From an uncultured Desulfovibrio sp. (GTDB taxonomy: Bacteria > Desulfobacterota > Desulfovibrionia > Desulfovibrionales > Desulfovibrionaceae): 64,000 bases of DNA. Numbering within the stretch: position 1 is the stretch's first letter; every line of letters starts with the position of its first letter. A model generated the notes under the pieces. The model saw only the letters and a list, made by a program, of their open reading frames with translations, did not search any database and was not told the origin of the DNA. The stretch covers positions 62,001 through 126,000 of the forward strand of contig UQJT01000002.1 of NCBI GenBank assembly GCA_900541395.1, given 5' to 3'. Positions 19,491-28,688 of this stretch are shown piece after piece. A program made the translations under genes and the position numbers.

Positions 19491-21950
19491 TCAGAGTCGG
19501 GCGGTCGGTTGCGCGGGGCTCGGCGCGTTGTTCGCGTCCGGCTTGTCCGTCGGATGTTGAAGCCCGCCGTCGGCGCTTGCTCCGTTTCCTTCCTCCGTGG
19601 GAGCGGCCTGGTCGCGGATATGCACGTCAAGCTGCGGGAAAGAGATTTCGATGTCGTGCTCCGCATACAGTTCGTTGATGCGCAGACGGATGTCGGTCAT
19701 GGTGGTCATGCCGTGATCGATGTTGGCCACCCAGTAGCGCAACAGCAGGTTGAGCGAACTGGCCGCAAAATCGGTAAAGAAAACCAGAGGCTCAGGGTAG
19801 CGGAGCACTTTGGGATGCTCCAGGGCGGCCTGGGTGAGCAGCTTCATGGCCAGGGCCATATCCGACCCGTAGGCCACGCCCACCGCCACCTCGCGTCGGA
19901 CCATACGACCGTTGTGGGTCCAGTTGGTGAAGGTGTTGGACAAAAACTGCGAGTTGGGGATGAACACCGTGGCGTTATCGAAAGTTTCCACCTGGGTGGA
20001 GCGGATATTCACCCGGCGTACCGTGCCCGTAATGTTCGATACCTCCACCACGTCGCCCTCACGGATAATCTGGCCGAAAATAACCATGAGGCCGCTGATG
20101 AAGTTCTGCACGATGTTCTGCATGCCGAACCCCACGCCGACGCTGAGGCCCCCGGCCACCACGGTCAGACTGGTCAGGCTGAAGCCCAGCGAACTGAGCA
20201 CGTACAGGGCGAACAGGGCCCACAGAAAATAGGTGTAGGCGGTCTGAAAAGGGCCCACCAGGGTCGAATCCAGTTGCACGCCCTGGCGGCGGATACCGTC
20301 CAGAAAGGTACGGCCCACGGTGATCAGCGAACGCGTCAGGTAGAAGGCGATGAAGATGCTTACCACCTGGATGGCGTTGAAGGACACCGCGCCCACGTTG
20401 AAGCCCATGCTCGCCACGTGCTGGAGCAGATAGGCTCCGCCCGGGTAGGCCAGAATCCACAAGGTGGGGGCCAGGGTGGCCACCAACAGCGCGGCGGGCA
20501 GGACGAGGGCCAGCAGCAGACCGGCCGCGATGCCCCGGCCGCCTTCCTTGGGCAGATACTGGTCCACCATGTTGCCTACCCGCACCAGGGCCACGTCCTG
20601 CTGGACGCATACGGCCAGCGCCGTATAGAGCATGCACAACAGGATGGACAAGCGGGCAAAGCCGAACAGGGTGAGCAACAGGCTGAGCCAGCCCACCACG
20701 GTGAAGCCCTGGAGCAGCAGCCTGGGCAGGCCTTCCTCCGGCTTGGGCAGGGTGTGCAGGCGGCGCAGGATGAAAGCCTGGGCCGTCAGCCAGGCCGCCG
20801 CCAGAAACAGGGGAAAGGGATCGAAATACAAAAGCACCATTCCCACCAGCATGGGCAGAAACATGGGCCACAGGGGCGATAGGCGCGACTGATCCGGATG
20901 ACCGAAGGCGTGCAGATCCCAGGCCAGGGTCATCTGGCCCCAGCATAGGCTCATGGTGCCGAATGAGGCCACAATCTGGTACATCTTGCCGTTGCTCCAG
21001 GCCGCGTAGTGCAAACCGAGCCCCAGGATGAGCCAGAAGGCGCTGTTGCGCACGATGCGCAGCCAGCCGTCGCGTATCGGATCGGGCGCGCGGGCCGCCG
21101 CCCGACGCGACAGATAGAGCAGGACAGCCAGCGGAGCCATGACCACTATCACGCGCACCAGCACAAACAGCCATTCCTGCCAGGTCTGGGGGATTTCCGT
21201 GCTCAGACGCAAGGACAACACTTCGTCGATGGTTTGCAGACGGGTCAGTTCCGCCGACCAACTGGCCGGATCGAACAGCTTGCCCGCCGCCGACAGATAG
21301 TAGTCGCGCCACAGGGTGGGCATGGCCTTCTGCATCCGTTCCTGCTGAGCTTCCATGTCGGCGCGCAGGGAGCGGGCCGGAGCCAGGGAGCGGGCGACGG
21401 TGGTCTGAAGCTGGGTGATTTTCCGGCGGGTGGCGTCCAGATCGGCGCGGAAGCGCTGCATGGCGGCCCCGGCGGGGTCTGTGGCGTCGACCTCCAGAGC
21501 GGTCAGTTCGTCCAGGCGGCCGGTGAGGGCGGCCAGGGCATCTTCCAGAGGGGCTGTTTGGCTGTCCAGACGTTCAAGCAGACGACGCGTGCGTTCGGTC
21601 ACCACAGTCAGCTCGGCGGGCATGCTGCGGCTGACCTGGGCTATGGCGGCCAGTTTGCGGAATTCCTCGTCAATGTCGTTGACGCTCTTGTTCAGGGCGG
21701 CGCCGAGACCGGGCAGTCGGGCCAGCAGATCGTCCGCCTTGGCGCGGATGTCGGCCAGGTCCTGCAGGTTTCCCTGCATAAGGCTGTCCCACACGCTTTG
21801 CACCGTTTCCACGGAGGCCTGTTCCGAAGCGGCGGCTGCGGAATTCGCGACCGAAACCGCCGGAGCGGCGTCGGCCGCGGTCGCAAGGCCCGGCCGCGCG
21901 ACGGCCGAGAAAAAAAGCAGAAGGCACGGAACAAGCAGCGATCGGCGCAT
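19491..21950 (-). CDS. Large MscS-family mechanosensitive channel
   Basis: An 819-residue inner-membrane protein. It starts with a signal peptide (MRRSLLVPCLLLFFSAVARPG), then a periplasmic, helix- and coiled-coil-rich domain to about residue 250. About ten hydrophobic segments follow between residues 255 and 600, and then the MscS core: the pore-lining helix and hinge, VVAGGLSVGVGFGMQNIVQNF (about residues 607-627), and the beta/alpha-beta cytoplasmic domain with GDVVEV and RSTQVETFDNATVFIPNS. This layout resembles the long MscK/YjeP type channels rather than small MscS. It would gate on membrane tension and protect against osmotic downshift. AAGGAAAC precedes the ATG at 21950. Confidence 0.9.
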   Translation of the reverse strand: MRRSLLVPCLLLFFSAVARPGLATAADAAPAVSVANSAAAASEQASVETVQSVWDSLMQGNLQDLADIRAKADDLLARLPGLGAALNKSVNDIDEEFRKLAAIAQVSRSMPAELTVVTERTRRLLERLDSQTAPLEDALAALTGRLDELTALEVDATDPAGAAMQRFRADLDATRRKITQLQTTVARSLAPARSLRADMEAQQERMQKAMPTLWRDYYLSAAGKLFDPASWSAELTRLQTIDEVLSLRLSTEIPQTWQEWLFVLVRVIVVMAPLAVLLYLSRRAAARAPDPIRDGWLRIVRNSAFWLILGLGLHYAAWSNGKMYQIVASFGTMSLCWGQMTLAWDLHAFGHPDQSRLSPLWPMFLPMLVGMVLLYFDPFPLFLAAAWLTAQAFILRRLHTLPKPEEGLPRLLLQGFTVVGWLSLLLTLFGFARLSILLCMLYTALAVCVQQDVALVRVGNMVDQYLPKEGGRGIAAGLLLALVLPAALLVATLAPTLWILAYPGGAYLLQHVASMGFNVGAVSFNAIQVVSIFIAFYLTRSLITVGRTFLDGIRRQGVQLDSTLVGPFQTAYTYFLWALFALYVLSSLGFSLTSLTVVAGGLSVGVGFGMQNIVQNFISGLMVIFGQIIREGDVVEVSNITGTVRRVNIRSTQVETFDNATVFIPNSQFLSNTFTNWTHNGRMVRREVAVGVAYGSDMALAMKLLTQAALEHPKVLRYPEPLVFFTDFAASSLNLLLRYWVANIDHGMTTMTDIRLRINELYAEHDIEISFPQLDVHIRDQAAPTEEGNGASADGGLQHPTDKPDANNAPSPAQPTARL

Positions 21951-22058
21951 AACGTTTCCTTGACGGCGGACTGCGGACGGGGGGGAACGGCAATCGCGTC
22001 CGCCCGGCCCAGAATAGACCGGCCGCGCGGAAAGCGCTGTGATAAAAACGCCCCGGAC

Positions 22059-22727
22059 TTATTGGCCGGACAGGGAAAAGGTCAGATAGACGTTTTGTTC
22101 CTTGCCCTCGGGGGGCAGGGTGATGACGCCCGGTTGCAGCAGGGCGCGGAGCACGGCGGCGTCAAAGGCGCTGGAGCCGGAGGGTTTTTCCATCTTGTAT
22201 TCGGCCAGGGTGCCGTCGGGTTGAACCAGCAGACGCACGGTGGCGCTGTATTCACCCTTGAGCCCCTCGGGCAGAGTGATATAGGGCCGGGCGTTGTCCA
22301 TCAGTGTGTCGGCGTAGGATTTGGGCGGAGTCTGGTCGGAGGCCGGAGCCGCGGGGGCGCCGGCGCCTCCGTCGTCGTAGACGAAGGTCAGAGCCACTTC
22401 GGCCGGAGCGGCGTAAGGCGCGGGCGGAAAGATGCCGGCTTTGGCCACGGCCATGCACACCGCGTCGTCCACGTTGGGATTGCCCGAACTTTTGCGCAGT
22501 TCGCAGGAAAACGGTCTGCCGTCGTTGGTGATGCGCACGATGACCGATGTGGAGCCCGTGGCGCCTGCGGGTCTGGTCCAGTTGGCAAGGATGATGTCCA
22601 TCACTTGAGCGCCGTATCCCCCGTTGGTGTCGGCGCTGACCGCAACGGCGAAGGCGGGCGCGGCCGTCAGGCAACTCACGACGAGCGCCGGCGCAAGGAG
22701 ATGAAGGGGCTGAAGCGTCGGGAACAT
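22059..22727 (-). CDS. Periplasmic protein with two TonB-C/TolA-C-like modules
   Basis: A 222-residue exported protein: MFPTLQPLHLLAPAL begins a signal peptide cleaved near AFA (residue 27). Two related modules follow. In the first (about 38-117), VIVRITNDGRPFSCELRKSSG is followed by VDDAVCMAVAKAG; in the second (about 140-220), ATVRLLVQPDGTLAEYKMEKPSG is followed by FDAAVLRALLQPG. This is the beta-alpha-beta pattern of TonB/TolA C-terminal domains. There is no N-terminal membrane anchor beyond the signal, so it is not itself an energy transducer. It is downstream of the TolQ-TolR-TolA-like genes on the same strand. The role could be as a partner of the transducer; this is inference. Confidence 0.72.
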   Translation of the reverse strand: MFPTLQPLHLLAPALVVSCLTAAPAFAVAVSADTNGGYGAQVMDIILANWTRPAGATGSTSVIVRITNDGRPFSCELRKSSGNPNVDDAVCMAVAKAGIFPPAPYAAPAEVALTFVYDDGGAGAPAAPASDQTPPKSYADTLMDNARPYITLPEGLKGEYSATVRLLVQPDGTLAEYKMEKPSGSSAFDAAVLRALLQPGVITLPPEGKEQNVYLTFSLSGQ

Positions 22728-22846
22728 AGTGTGGCCTCCGGATGAAGGGATGTGCTGAGCCCCACCTTACACGTTTTGGGGGGCACGGGGCAAGTCCCGA
22801 TGGCGGGCGCGCCGAGGCGCCCGTGGTTTGCGGTCTGGATAGGGGC

Positions 22847-23980
22847 TCAGCGCCCTCCCATATCCTGAGTATTGAAGGTGATGATCAGTTCCTGCTGTTC
22901 GGGCGTGGGAGGCGGAGGCAACTGCTTGGCGCGGAGCACGGCGTTGACCGCCGAGGCGTCCACATCGTTGCGTCCGGACGAGCGCACGATCCGGCAGTCC
23001 TGAATATGGCCCGAAGCGTCCTGTACGATACGCACCTGCACCACCAGATTTTCGCGTGAATATGTGGGCAGGCTCCAATGGGATTGAACCAGCAGCATGA
23101 CCTGCCCGACATAGACGTCATACAGGCCGCCTCCGCCGGGCCCGTCGCCCACGCCTCCGCCTCCGCCCACGCCGACGCGGCCGTCCTGTTTTTCCAGATC
23201 GGCCAGGGCGCGCGAGGCGGCCGAGCCTCCGCCGCTCTGCTTTTGCAGGTCGGCCAGGGCACTGGCCGCGGCCGAACCGCCCGACGAGGCCGGTTTTTTG
23301 GGCGTGGCCGCTTTGTCCGGCTGCTTGGGCGGCTTGGGAGTCTCGGGCTTGGGTTGTTCCTTCGGCTCTTCCTGCTTCGGTTCGTCCCGGGGGGGCGGAG
23401 GAGGTTCTTGCCGGGGTTCTTCCGGTTTGGGCTGCTCGGGCGGAGTTTCAGGCTTTTTTTCCGGTTCCCGGGGAGGTTGCGGCTGCGGATCGGGTTGTTT
23501 GGGCGCTTCTTTTTCCCGGTCGGGCTGCTCGGCCTCGGCTATTTCCACCGGCCGCGAGGGCAGGACCGGTTGGGGCGCCTGAGGCGCGTCCTGCCGGGTG
23601 GGAAGAGGCGGTTGCGGCACGGAGACGGGCTGTTCGGCCGGAAGCGCGGTGGGCACGGACGCCGGTTGAGGAACGGGCGCGGCCTGAGGAGGAGCGGCGG
23701 CGTCCGTGGAGGGCGCCGCCAGTTCCGGCGCCGTCCGACGAGCGTCCGGAACGGCGGGAGCGGCCAGGGTGGCCGGCGCGCCGGGTTCGGTCGTAGCCGG
23801 CGGGCGCGGTCCCAGTACGGCCGAGGCCAGATTTTCTCCGCCGGGGTCGCCCATGACCAGGCTTACCTGGTAGACCGGCCGCGTGAGATCCGCCGGGGGC
23901 TCGCCGTCGGGCCAGAACAGCGCGACGGCCAGCACGGTCAGGTGGAGCAGGAAGGAAAGAAGAAAACTGCCGATGCGCAT
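22847..23980 (-). CDS. tolA: TolA/TonB-type energy transducer
   Basis: A 377-residue protein with an N-terminal membrane anchor (SFLLSFLLHLTVLAVALFW, residues 4-22). A long periplasmic spacer rich in Pro, Glu, Lys and Ala follows (about residues 50-235, with PEKKPETPPEQPKPEEP-like stretches). A Gly-rich hinge (GVGGGGGVGDGPGGGG) and a C-terminal TonB-C/TolA-C domain (about 285-377, QSHWSLPTYS, VQVRIVQDASGHIQDCRIVRSSG) complete it. It bridges inner and outer membranes and is powered by the TolQ/TolR motor encoded just upstream. The tolA name rests on synteny with tolQ and tolR; TonB is the alternative. Confidence 0.82.
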   Translation of the reverse strand: MRIGSFLLSFLLHLTVLAVALFWPDGEPPADLTRPVYQVSLVMGDPGGENLASAVLGPRPPATTEPGAPATLAAPAVPDARRTAPELAAPSTDAAAPPQAAPVPQPASVPTALPAEQPVSVPQPPLPTRQDAPQAPQPVLPSRPVEIAEAEQPDREKEAPKQPDPQPQPPREPEKKPETPPEQPKPEEPRQEPPPPPRDEPKQEEPKEQPKPETPKPPKQPDKAATPKKPASSGGSAAASALADLQKQSGGGSAASRALADLEKQDGRVGVGGGGGVGDGPGGGGLYDVYVGQVMLLVQSHWSLPTYSRENLVVQVRIVQDASGHIQDCRIVRSSGRNDVDASAVNAVLRAKQLPPPPTPEQQELIITFNTQDMGGR

Positions 23981-24019
23981 AAAGATCCGGAAAGGGACGG
24001 GACGGACGGAAAACCCGGT

Positions 24020-24457
24020 TTACCGGGCGGCCGGAGTTTCGCCGGACGCCGATTCGTTGTCGGGCAGAGCGATGACGCCAAGTCGGTCGATGCCCGCCGC
24101 CTTGACCCGGCCCATAACGTCCACCACCACGCCGTAGGGCACGCTTTGGTCGGCCCTGAGGAACAGAGCCCGGCCTTTGTCGCGCACCAGCAGGCCGAGC
24201 CGGGTTTCCAGCTCGTCCGGGCGCACCTCGTACTTGTCGAGGAACATGGTGCCGTCACGGTTGATGGTCAGCACCAGATGATCGGAATCCGTGGGCAGTG
24301 TATCCACCTGCTTGGTCTGGGGCAGATCCACGTCCAGACCCTGGTCCATCATGGGGGCCGTGACCATGAAAATGATGAGCAAAACCAGCATGACATCCAC
24401 GAACGGCGTCACATTGATTTCGGAAACAAAGCCTTTTTTGCCGACGGAAGCGCCCAT
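24020..24457 (-). CDS. tolR: TolR/ExbD-family motor protein
   Basis: A 145-residue ExbD/TolR protein. It begins with a short cytoplasmic tail ending INVTPFVDVMLVLLIIFMVTAP, the single transmembrane helix with the conserved proton-carrying Asp in FVDVML (about residue 21). The periplasmic domain (DLPQTKQVDTLP, then LFLRADQSVPYGVVVDVM) is the normal TolR dimerisation fold. It lies between tolQ (9 bp upstream) and the TolA-like gene (about 40 bp downstream) on the minus strand, so all are one operon. No TolB or Pal gene is in the window. Confidence 0.9.
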   Translation of the reverse strand: MGASVGKKGFVSEINVTPFVDVMLVLLIIFMVTAPMMDQGLDVDLPQTKQVDTLPTDSDHLVLTINRDGTMFLDKYEVRPDELETRLGLLVRDKGRALFLRADQSVPYGVVVDVMGRVKAAGIDRLGVIALPDNESASGETPAAR

Positions 24458-24466
24458 GTCGCGGTC

Positions 24467-25162
24467 CTAGTAGGAGGAGTCCGCCGCGCGGGGCGTTCCG
24501 CGCTGGACGTTGATTTCGCGCTGGACACGGTTCAGGAAGGCCCCCGCGAAGTTGACCAGCAGGGTTTCTATGCCGCCCAGTCTGCCCAGAAACAGATTGT
24601 AGGCGATGGTGGCCGGAATCGCCACCGCCAAGCCGATGGCCGTGGCGATCAGGGCCTCGGAGATGCCGGGGGCCACGGTGGCCAGCGAGGCGGACTTCAT
24701 GAGGCCGATGGCGTGAAACGAATTCATAATGCCCCATACCGTGCCGAACAGGCCGATGAAGGGGGCGGTGTTGGCGGCCGTAGCCAGGACCGAGAGCGAA
24801 CGGTTGAGACGGCCGAGCTCCATGCCGACGCCCTGGTGCAGGGCGCGGCGCACGTTGTCCACCACCACTTCCTCGGAGGCTCCGGCCTCTTTGGAACGGT
24901 TGAATTCCAACACGCCCTGCTGAGCCACGGCGTACAGAGGGGACGAGGGGTCGCCGCCCAGGCTCTGCACCGCCTGGCGCAGGTCGCGGGCGTTCTCGAA
25001 CCGCTCCAGGCCTTCCGATGCCTTGCCGTGGGCTGAATGCAGAGTGACCCATTTACCGATGATGATGGCCCAGCTGTAGATGGACAGGCAGACGAGCAGT
25101 CCCATGATCAGCTTGACCAGCAAGGTCGCGTTGAGGAAAAGGGAAAAAACGCTGTATTCCAT
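24467..25162 (-). CDS. tolQ: TolQ/ExbB-family proton channel
   Basis: A 231-residue MotA/TolQ/ExbB protein with three transmembrane segments: about 11-34 (LLVKLIMGLLVCLSIYSWAI), 127-150 (LATAANTAPFIGLFGTVWGI) and 168-192 (VAPGISEALIATAIGLAVAI). The conserved channel motif APFIGLFGTVWGIM and the SEALIATA stretch are intact. With TolR it uses the proton motive force to drive the TolA-like protein for outer-membrane constriction. It is the first gene of the Tol-like operon and diverges from the TolC gene across a 336-bp region. Confidence 0.93.
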   Translation of the reverse strand: MEYSVFSLFLNATLLVKLIMGLLVCLSIYSWAIIIGKWVTLHSAHGKASEGLERFENARDLRQAVQSLGGDPSSPLYAVAQQGVLEFNRSKEAGASEEVVVDNVRRALHQGVGMELGRLNRSLSVLATAANTAPFIGLFGTVWGIMNSFHAIGLMKSASLATVAPGISEALIATAIGLAVAIPATIAYNLFLGRLGGIETLLVNFAGAFLNRVQREINVQRGTPRAADSSY

Positions 25163-25498
25163 GAATGCTCCGAAATAGGGCCGAAAGGAAAGCCGCCGGT
25201 GTTCCGACGCGTTATGTTTTCCTGTCCGTCATAAGCGCGGGCGGCCTTGGATGCAACGAAAAAATAGGGCACAAAAATATTGCAAAGTGTTGCCGGAGCC
25301 CTGTCCATGCCTTCCCGACGTGGACAGGCAACCCACTTTACGCTATGAGAAAAACGGCTTCAGGCCTCTTGTGTCCGGGGTTTTCCGCGCCGGAGACGGT
25401 CCGCCCGCCGCGCGCGATCGGGGTTGTTTTCAGCCGTCGGCGGCTTCGGTCGCATTGATTTCGCCAACGTTCAGCATTCTTCGCCAAGGGAGACTCTC
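25163..25498. promoter_or_regulatory. Divergent promoter region between tolQ and the TolC-type gene
   Basis: A 336-bp gap that must drive tolQ leftward and the TolC-type gene rightward. It contains an AT-rich patch around 25255-25285 that is unusual for this GC-rich sequence and is the likeliest promoter site. The only other clear feature is the ribosome binding site AAGGGAGA (25486-25493) of the TolC-type gene. I see no conserved gene in it. Confidence 0.35.
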
Positions 25499-26833
25499 AT
25501 GGTTTGGTATCGTCTTTGCGCCGCGGCTCTTGCAGGCGCGTTGCTCGCCCCCCTGCCCGCGCGGGCCGCCACCTATACTATGGATGAAGCTGTACGCCAG
25601 GCGCTGGAGTCCAACCCCGGCGTGGAAAGTTCGCGGCAGTCCGTGGACGCCGCCGAGTCCGGCCGCAAGGCCGCCCGCAGCTCCTTCGGGCCCAGCGTGA
25701 GTTCGACATACTCTTACACCCGCTACAACGAAGACCGCCCTTCGCGGCATGAGCACAATGCCTACGCCTGGTCGGTGGGCGCCTCGCAGCCGCTGTTCAC
25801 CGGCTTCAATCTGCTCAACACCTATCAAAAAGCCGCTCTGCAGAAAGACAACCAGGTTCTGCAACTGGACAACACCCGGCTGAACATCGTGGCCCAGGTG
25901 CAGGCCCAGTTTCTGGCCTATCTCAAGGCCCAGGAGAACATCCGCAGTACCGAACGCTCGCTGGAGCGCGCCCGCGCTCAGTTGGCCCTGGCCCGGGCCT
26001 CCTACAACGTGGGGGCGCGTCCCCGGTTGGATGTGCTCCAGGCCGAACTGGACGTGACCCGCACCGAAGCCACGCTGATCCAGAATGAAAACGCGCGCGA
26101 TATTTATCGCGCCCAACTCAATACTCTGCTCAACCTGCCCGTGGACGCTCCCACCGACTACGTGGGCGATTTGCAGACCGTTCCCTTTGATCTGGGCCTG
26201 GAAGAGTGTCTGGAACTGGCCTTCCGTCAGCGGCCGGATTTGCTGATGGCCCAAAAATCCGTGGAAATTGCGGAAAAGGACCTGGGCATCACCCGCAGTT
26301 CGTTCTACCCCAAACTTTCGGCAGCCCTCAACTGGAGCACCTCGGGCAGCCGCGCCGACGCGGCGGGCAGCCGTTACTCCCCCACGGGCTACAGCGAATG
26401 GCAGGCGGGGCTGACCGCCACCTGGGATCTTTTCACATCGGGGAAGCGCTGGTTCAACACCAAGCAGGCCGCATCCCAGATCGCCGCTCTGGAAGCGCAG
26501 TTGCAAGCGGCCTTCAACGATTCCGCCTACGAGGTCAAGTCGTACCTGCTCAACGCCCAGGATGCCAAGCGCATGATCGCGGTGGCCGAACGCTCGGTGG
26601 CCAGCGCCCAGGAGTCGTACAACGACGCCAAGATGCGCTATGAACTGCAACTGGGCACCAACCTCGATCTGCTCACCGCCCAGTCCGATCTGGCCACGGC
26701 CGAACTGTCGCTTATTTCGGCCAAAACGGATTATCTCACCGCTCTGTCTCGTCTGTACGTGGCCATCGGGGAAATCCATCCCGGTCTTGACCGCCAGGGT
26801 GAACCTGCCGTGCGGCCCGCGTCCGCGGATTGA
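25499..26833 (+). CDS. TolC-family outer-membrane efflux protein
   Basis: A 444-residue outer-membrane factor. The ATG at 25499 is chosen for the ribosome binding site AAGGGAGA and because a signal peptide follows directly (MVWYRLCAAALAGALLAPLPARA). The mature protein begins TYTMDEAVRQALESNPGVESS, the usual TolC/OEP start. Two OEP repeats follow, each with long helices; NVGARPRLDVLQAELDVTRTE in the first and YELQLGTNLDLLTAQSDLATAE in the second are internal homologues. It forms the trimeric channel for tripartite efflux or type I secretion. No periplasmic adaptor or inner-membrane pump is adjacent, so the partner is encoded elsewhere. Confidence 0.92.
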   Translation: MVWYRLCAAALAGALLAPLPARAATYTMDEAVRQALESNPGVESSRQSVDAAESGRKAARSSFGPSVSSTYSYTRYNEDRPSRHEHNAYAWSVGASQPLFTGFNLLNTYQKAALQKDNQVLQLDNTRLNIVAQVQAQFLAYLKAQENIRSTERSLERARAQLALARASYNVGARPRLDVLQAELDVTRTEATLIQNENARDIYRAQLNTLLNLPVDAPTDYVGDLQTVPFDLGLEECLELAFRQRPDLLMAQKSVEIAEKDLGITRSSFYPKLSAALNWSTSGSRADAAGSRYSPTGYSEWQAGLTATWDLFTSGKRWFNTKQAASQIAALEAQLQAAFNDSAYEVKSYLLNAQDAKRMIAVAERSVASAQESYNDAKMRYELQLGTNLDLLTAQSDLATAELSLISAKTDYLTALSRLYVAIGEIHPGLDRQGEPAVRPASAD

Positions 26834-26862
26834 GCGTCGTCGGCCGGGATGCGGGGTCGGAT

Positions 26863-27669
26863 ATGCGTGAAGCGGATATCCTCGCTCGGAACCGGCGGGC
26901 CTGGGAACGCCTGGCGGCAAAGGGCTGCGCGTGGACGCGGCCCGTGGGGCCGGAATTGGTGAGCGCAGCCCGGAGGGGAGGCCTGGACGCGGTGCGACTG
27001 ACGCCCACCCGTTCTTTGCCCGCAGGCTGGCTGCCCTCTTCGCTGGCCGGGGCGCGCGTGCTGTGCCTGGCCTGTGGGGGCGGGCAGCAGGCCCCCCTGA
27101 TGGCGGCGGCGGGCGCGGACGTTACCGTGCTCGATCTGACGCCCGCGCAGTTGGAGCGCGACCGGCTGGTGGCGGAACGCGAAGGGCTGCGCCTGCGCCT
27201 GGAGCAAGGGCATATGGGGGATTTGTCCCGTTTTGCGGACGCAAGTTTCGATCTGGTCTTCAACCCGGTGTCCGTCACCTATATTCCCGACGCTCTGCCC
27301 GTGTTCCGCGAATGTTTCCGGGTGCTCGCTCCCGGCGGCGGTCTGCTGTTCGCGGCGCCCCATCCGCATATCTATATCTTCCACGGCGGAGATTGGGACA
27401 GAGGCGTGCTGCGGGTGGCCAACCGTCTGCCTTTCTCTTCTCTGGACGAGCGGGGGGAAGAGGGGAGCGCCGCGGAGCGCGACGACCGACCCGTGGAGCA
27501 CAGCCATACTCTGGAAGCTCTTATCGGCGGCCAACTGGCCGCAGGGTTCCGCATCACGGGCTTTTACGAGGATGTGGACGGCCCGGACTCGGATGACCCT
27601 CTATGCGCCTACTGCCCCAAATACTTCGCCACCAAAGCCCTGAAGCATTCCGTTTCGGCGGCCGATTGA
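26863..27669 (+). CDS. Class I SAM-dependent methyltransferase
   Basis: About 268 residues with a Rossmann-fold methyltransferase core. Motif I is VLCLACGGGQQ (about residue 70), motif II VTVLDLTP, and the later SFDLVFNPVSVTYIPDALPVFREC and LAPGGGLLF segments match UbiE-like enzymes. The C-terminal HSHTLEALIGGQLAAGF, then GFYEDV pattern is common in small-molecule methyltransferases. The substrate is not known. The ATG at 26863 is preferred; a TTG at 26830 overlapping the TolC gene stop is also in frame. The near contact suggests co-transcription with the TolC-type gene. Confidence 0.82.
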   Translation: MREADILARNRRAWERLAAKGCAWTRPVGPELVSAARRGGLDAVRLTPTRSLPAGWLPSSLAGARVLCLACGGGQQAPLMAAAGADVTVLDLTPAQLERDRLVAEREGLRLRLEQGHMGDLSRFADASFDLVFNPVSVTYIPDALPVFRECFRVLAPGGGLLFAAPHPHIYIFHGGDWDRGVLRVANRLPFSSLDERGEEGSAAERDDRPVEHSHTLEALIGGQLAAGFRITGFYEDVDGPDSDDPLCAYCPKYFATKALKHSVSAAD

Positions 27670-27803
27670 CCGCTTCAGGCGCGAAACCTGCGGGTGTGGA
27701 ACAGGGTACTGGTCGGCGGCGGATATTTTCAATCGCGGCATGCTTTGGGCGGGAAGGGAGCGTGAGACGAAGAAGCCTTGCGGATGGCGGCGGTATGGGT
27801 GCC

Positions 27804-28688
27804 CTATTCCCGGGGGCGCGCCCCGATGATGTTGGGCAGGGGGCTGCGGCCGTCCTCGCCTCCCAGAAACAACGAAGCGGCGTTGCGTCCGGCCCAGGTG
27901 GCGTTGCGTCCGGGCAGGCGCAGCGTCATGGCTGCCTGACTGCCGCCCTCCACATAGATGGCGGCGCGCAGGCGCAGGTCGGGGTGGGCGTTGAGCACGT
28001 CGACAAAGCGATGGACGCTGACGGCTTCGCGGCAGTGCAGGAACAGAATATTGCCGTCCTCATCCTGGGCCACGGCGGCCACGGCATGGACGGGGCCGTT
28101 CTCGGGCCAGACCTGCGCTCCGCCCGGGCCGAACAGGCGGAAGTTTTGAACCGCCACGTCGTAATCGGGCAGCAACGTTTCCCAATCGTCCACGGAACGA
28201 TCCAGCACGGCGGCCGCCGGCAAGCCCTCCCGACGGGGGCCGCATACGAAAAAACCGCCGTAGCGGGACGCGATGCGGCTGTTGTTGAGGTCCTTTCCAC
28301 GACGCATATATCCGGTGTTGGTTTTGCCGTCGGGCAGGTACATGCCCGCGTTGACGGCCGCCGTCAAATTCAGGGTTTCGGCCCATTTTTCTATACTGAG
28401 GGCGGTCGGGCCGTCCCAGACGACGCTGTGCAGTGAAAATTCATAATGATCGGGGTCCAGACGCAACGCCGTCACCCGCACGGGAACCTGGCCCTCCTCG
28501 GGCTCGACCAGAAACGCCAGATCCAGGCCGTCCGCCAGGTTGGCCCAGTTCAGAGCGTGGCCCGCTTCGGTTTCCGCGGTCTCCGGCGACGAAAGTTCTC
28601 CGGCCGCCGCGTCTTGCGGCGGGAGCAGCGGGGGCTGAGCGGCCGACAGAGTCAGCGACAACAGCAGGATGCGCCAGTATTTCCACAT
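27804..28688 (-). CDS. Exported phosphodiester-glycosidase-like (NAGPA/DUF2233) protein
   Basis: A 294-residue protein with an N-terminal signal peptide (MWKYWRILLLSLTLSAA). The mature part matches the NAGPA/DUF2233 family: AAVNAGMYLPDGKTNTGYMRRG (about residues 112-133), GFFVCGP, DVAVQNFRLF and ALYVEGG-like IYVEGGSQAAM near the C-terminus. Relatives hydrolyse sugar phosphodiesters or act on exopolysaccharide. Start 28688 is supported by AGGAG 7 bp upstream on the minus strand; longer upstream frames lack family content. It is convergent with the methyltransferase gene and divergent from the DMT transporter. Confidence 0.8.
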   Translation of the reverse strand: MWKYWRILLLSLTLSAAQPPLLPPQDAAAGELSSPETAETEAGHALNWANLADGLDLAFLVEPEEGQVPVRVTALRLDPDHYEFSLHSVVWDGPTALSIEKWAETLNLTAAVNAGMYLPDGKTNTGYMRRGKDLNNSRIASRYGGFFVCGPRREGLPAAAVLDRSVDDWETLLPDYDVAVQNFRLFGPGGAQVWPENGPVHAVAAVAQDEDGNILFLHCREAVSVHRFVDVLNAHPDLRLRAAIYVEGGSQAAMTLRLPGRNATWAGRNAASLFLGGEDGRSPLPNIIGARPRE

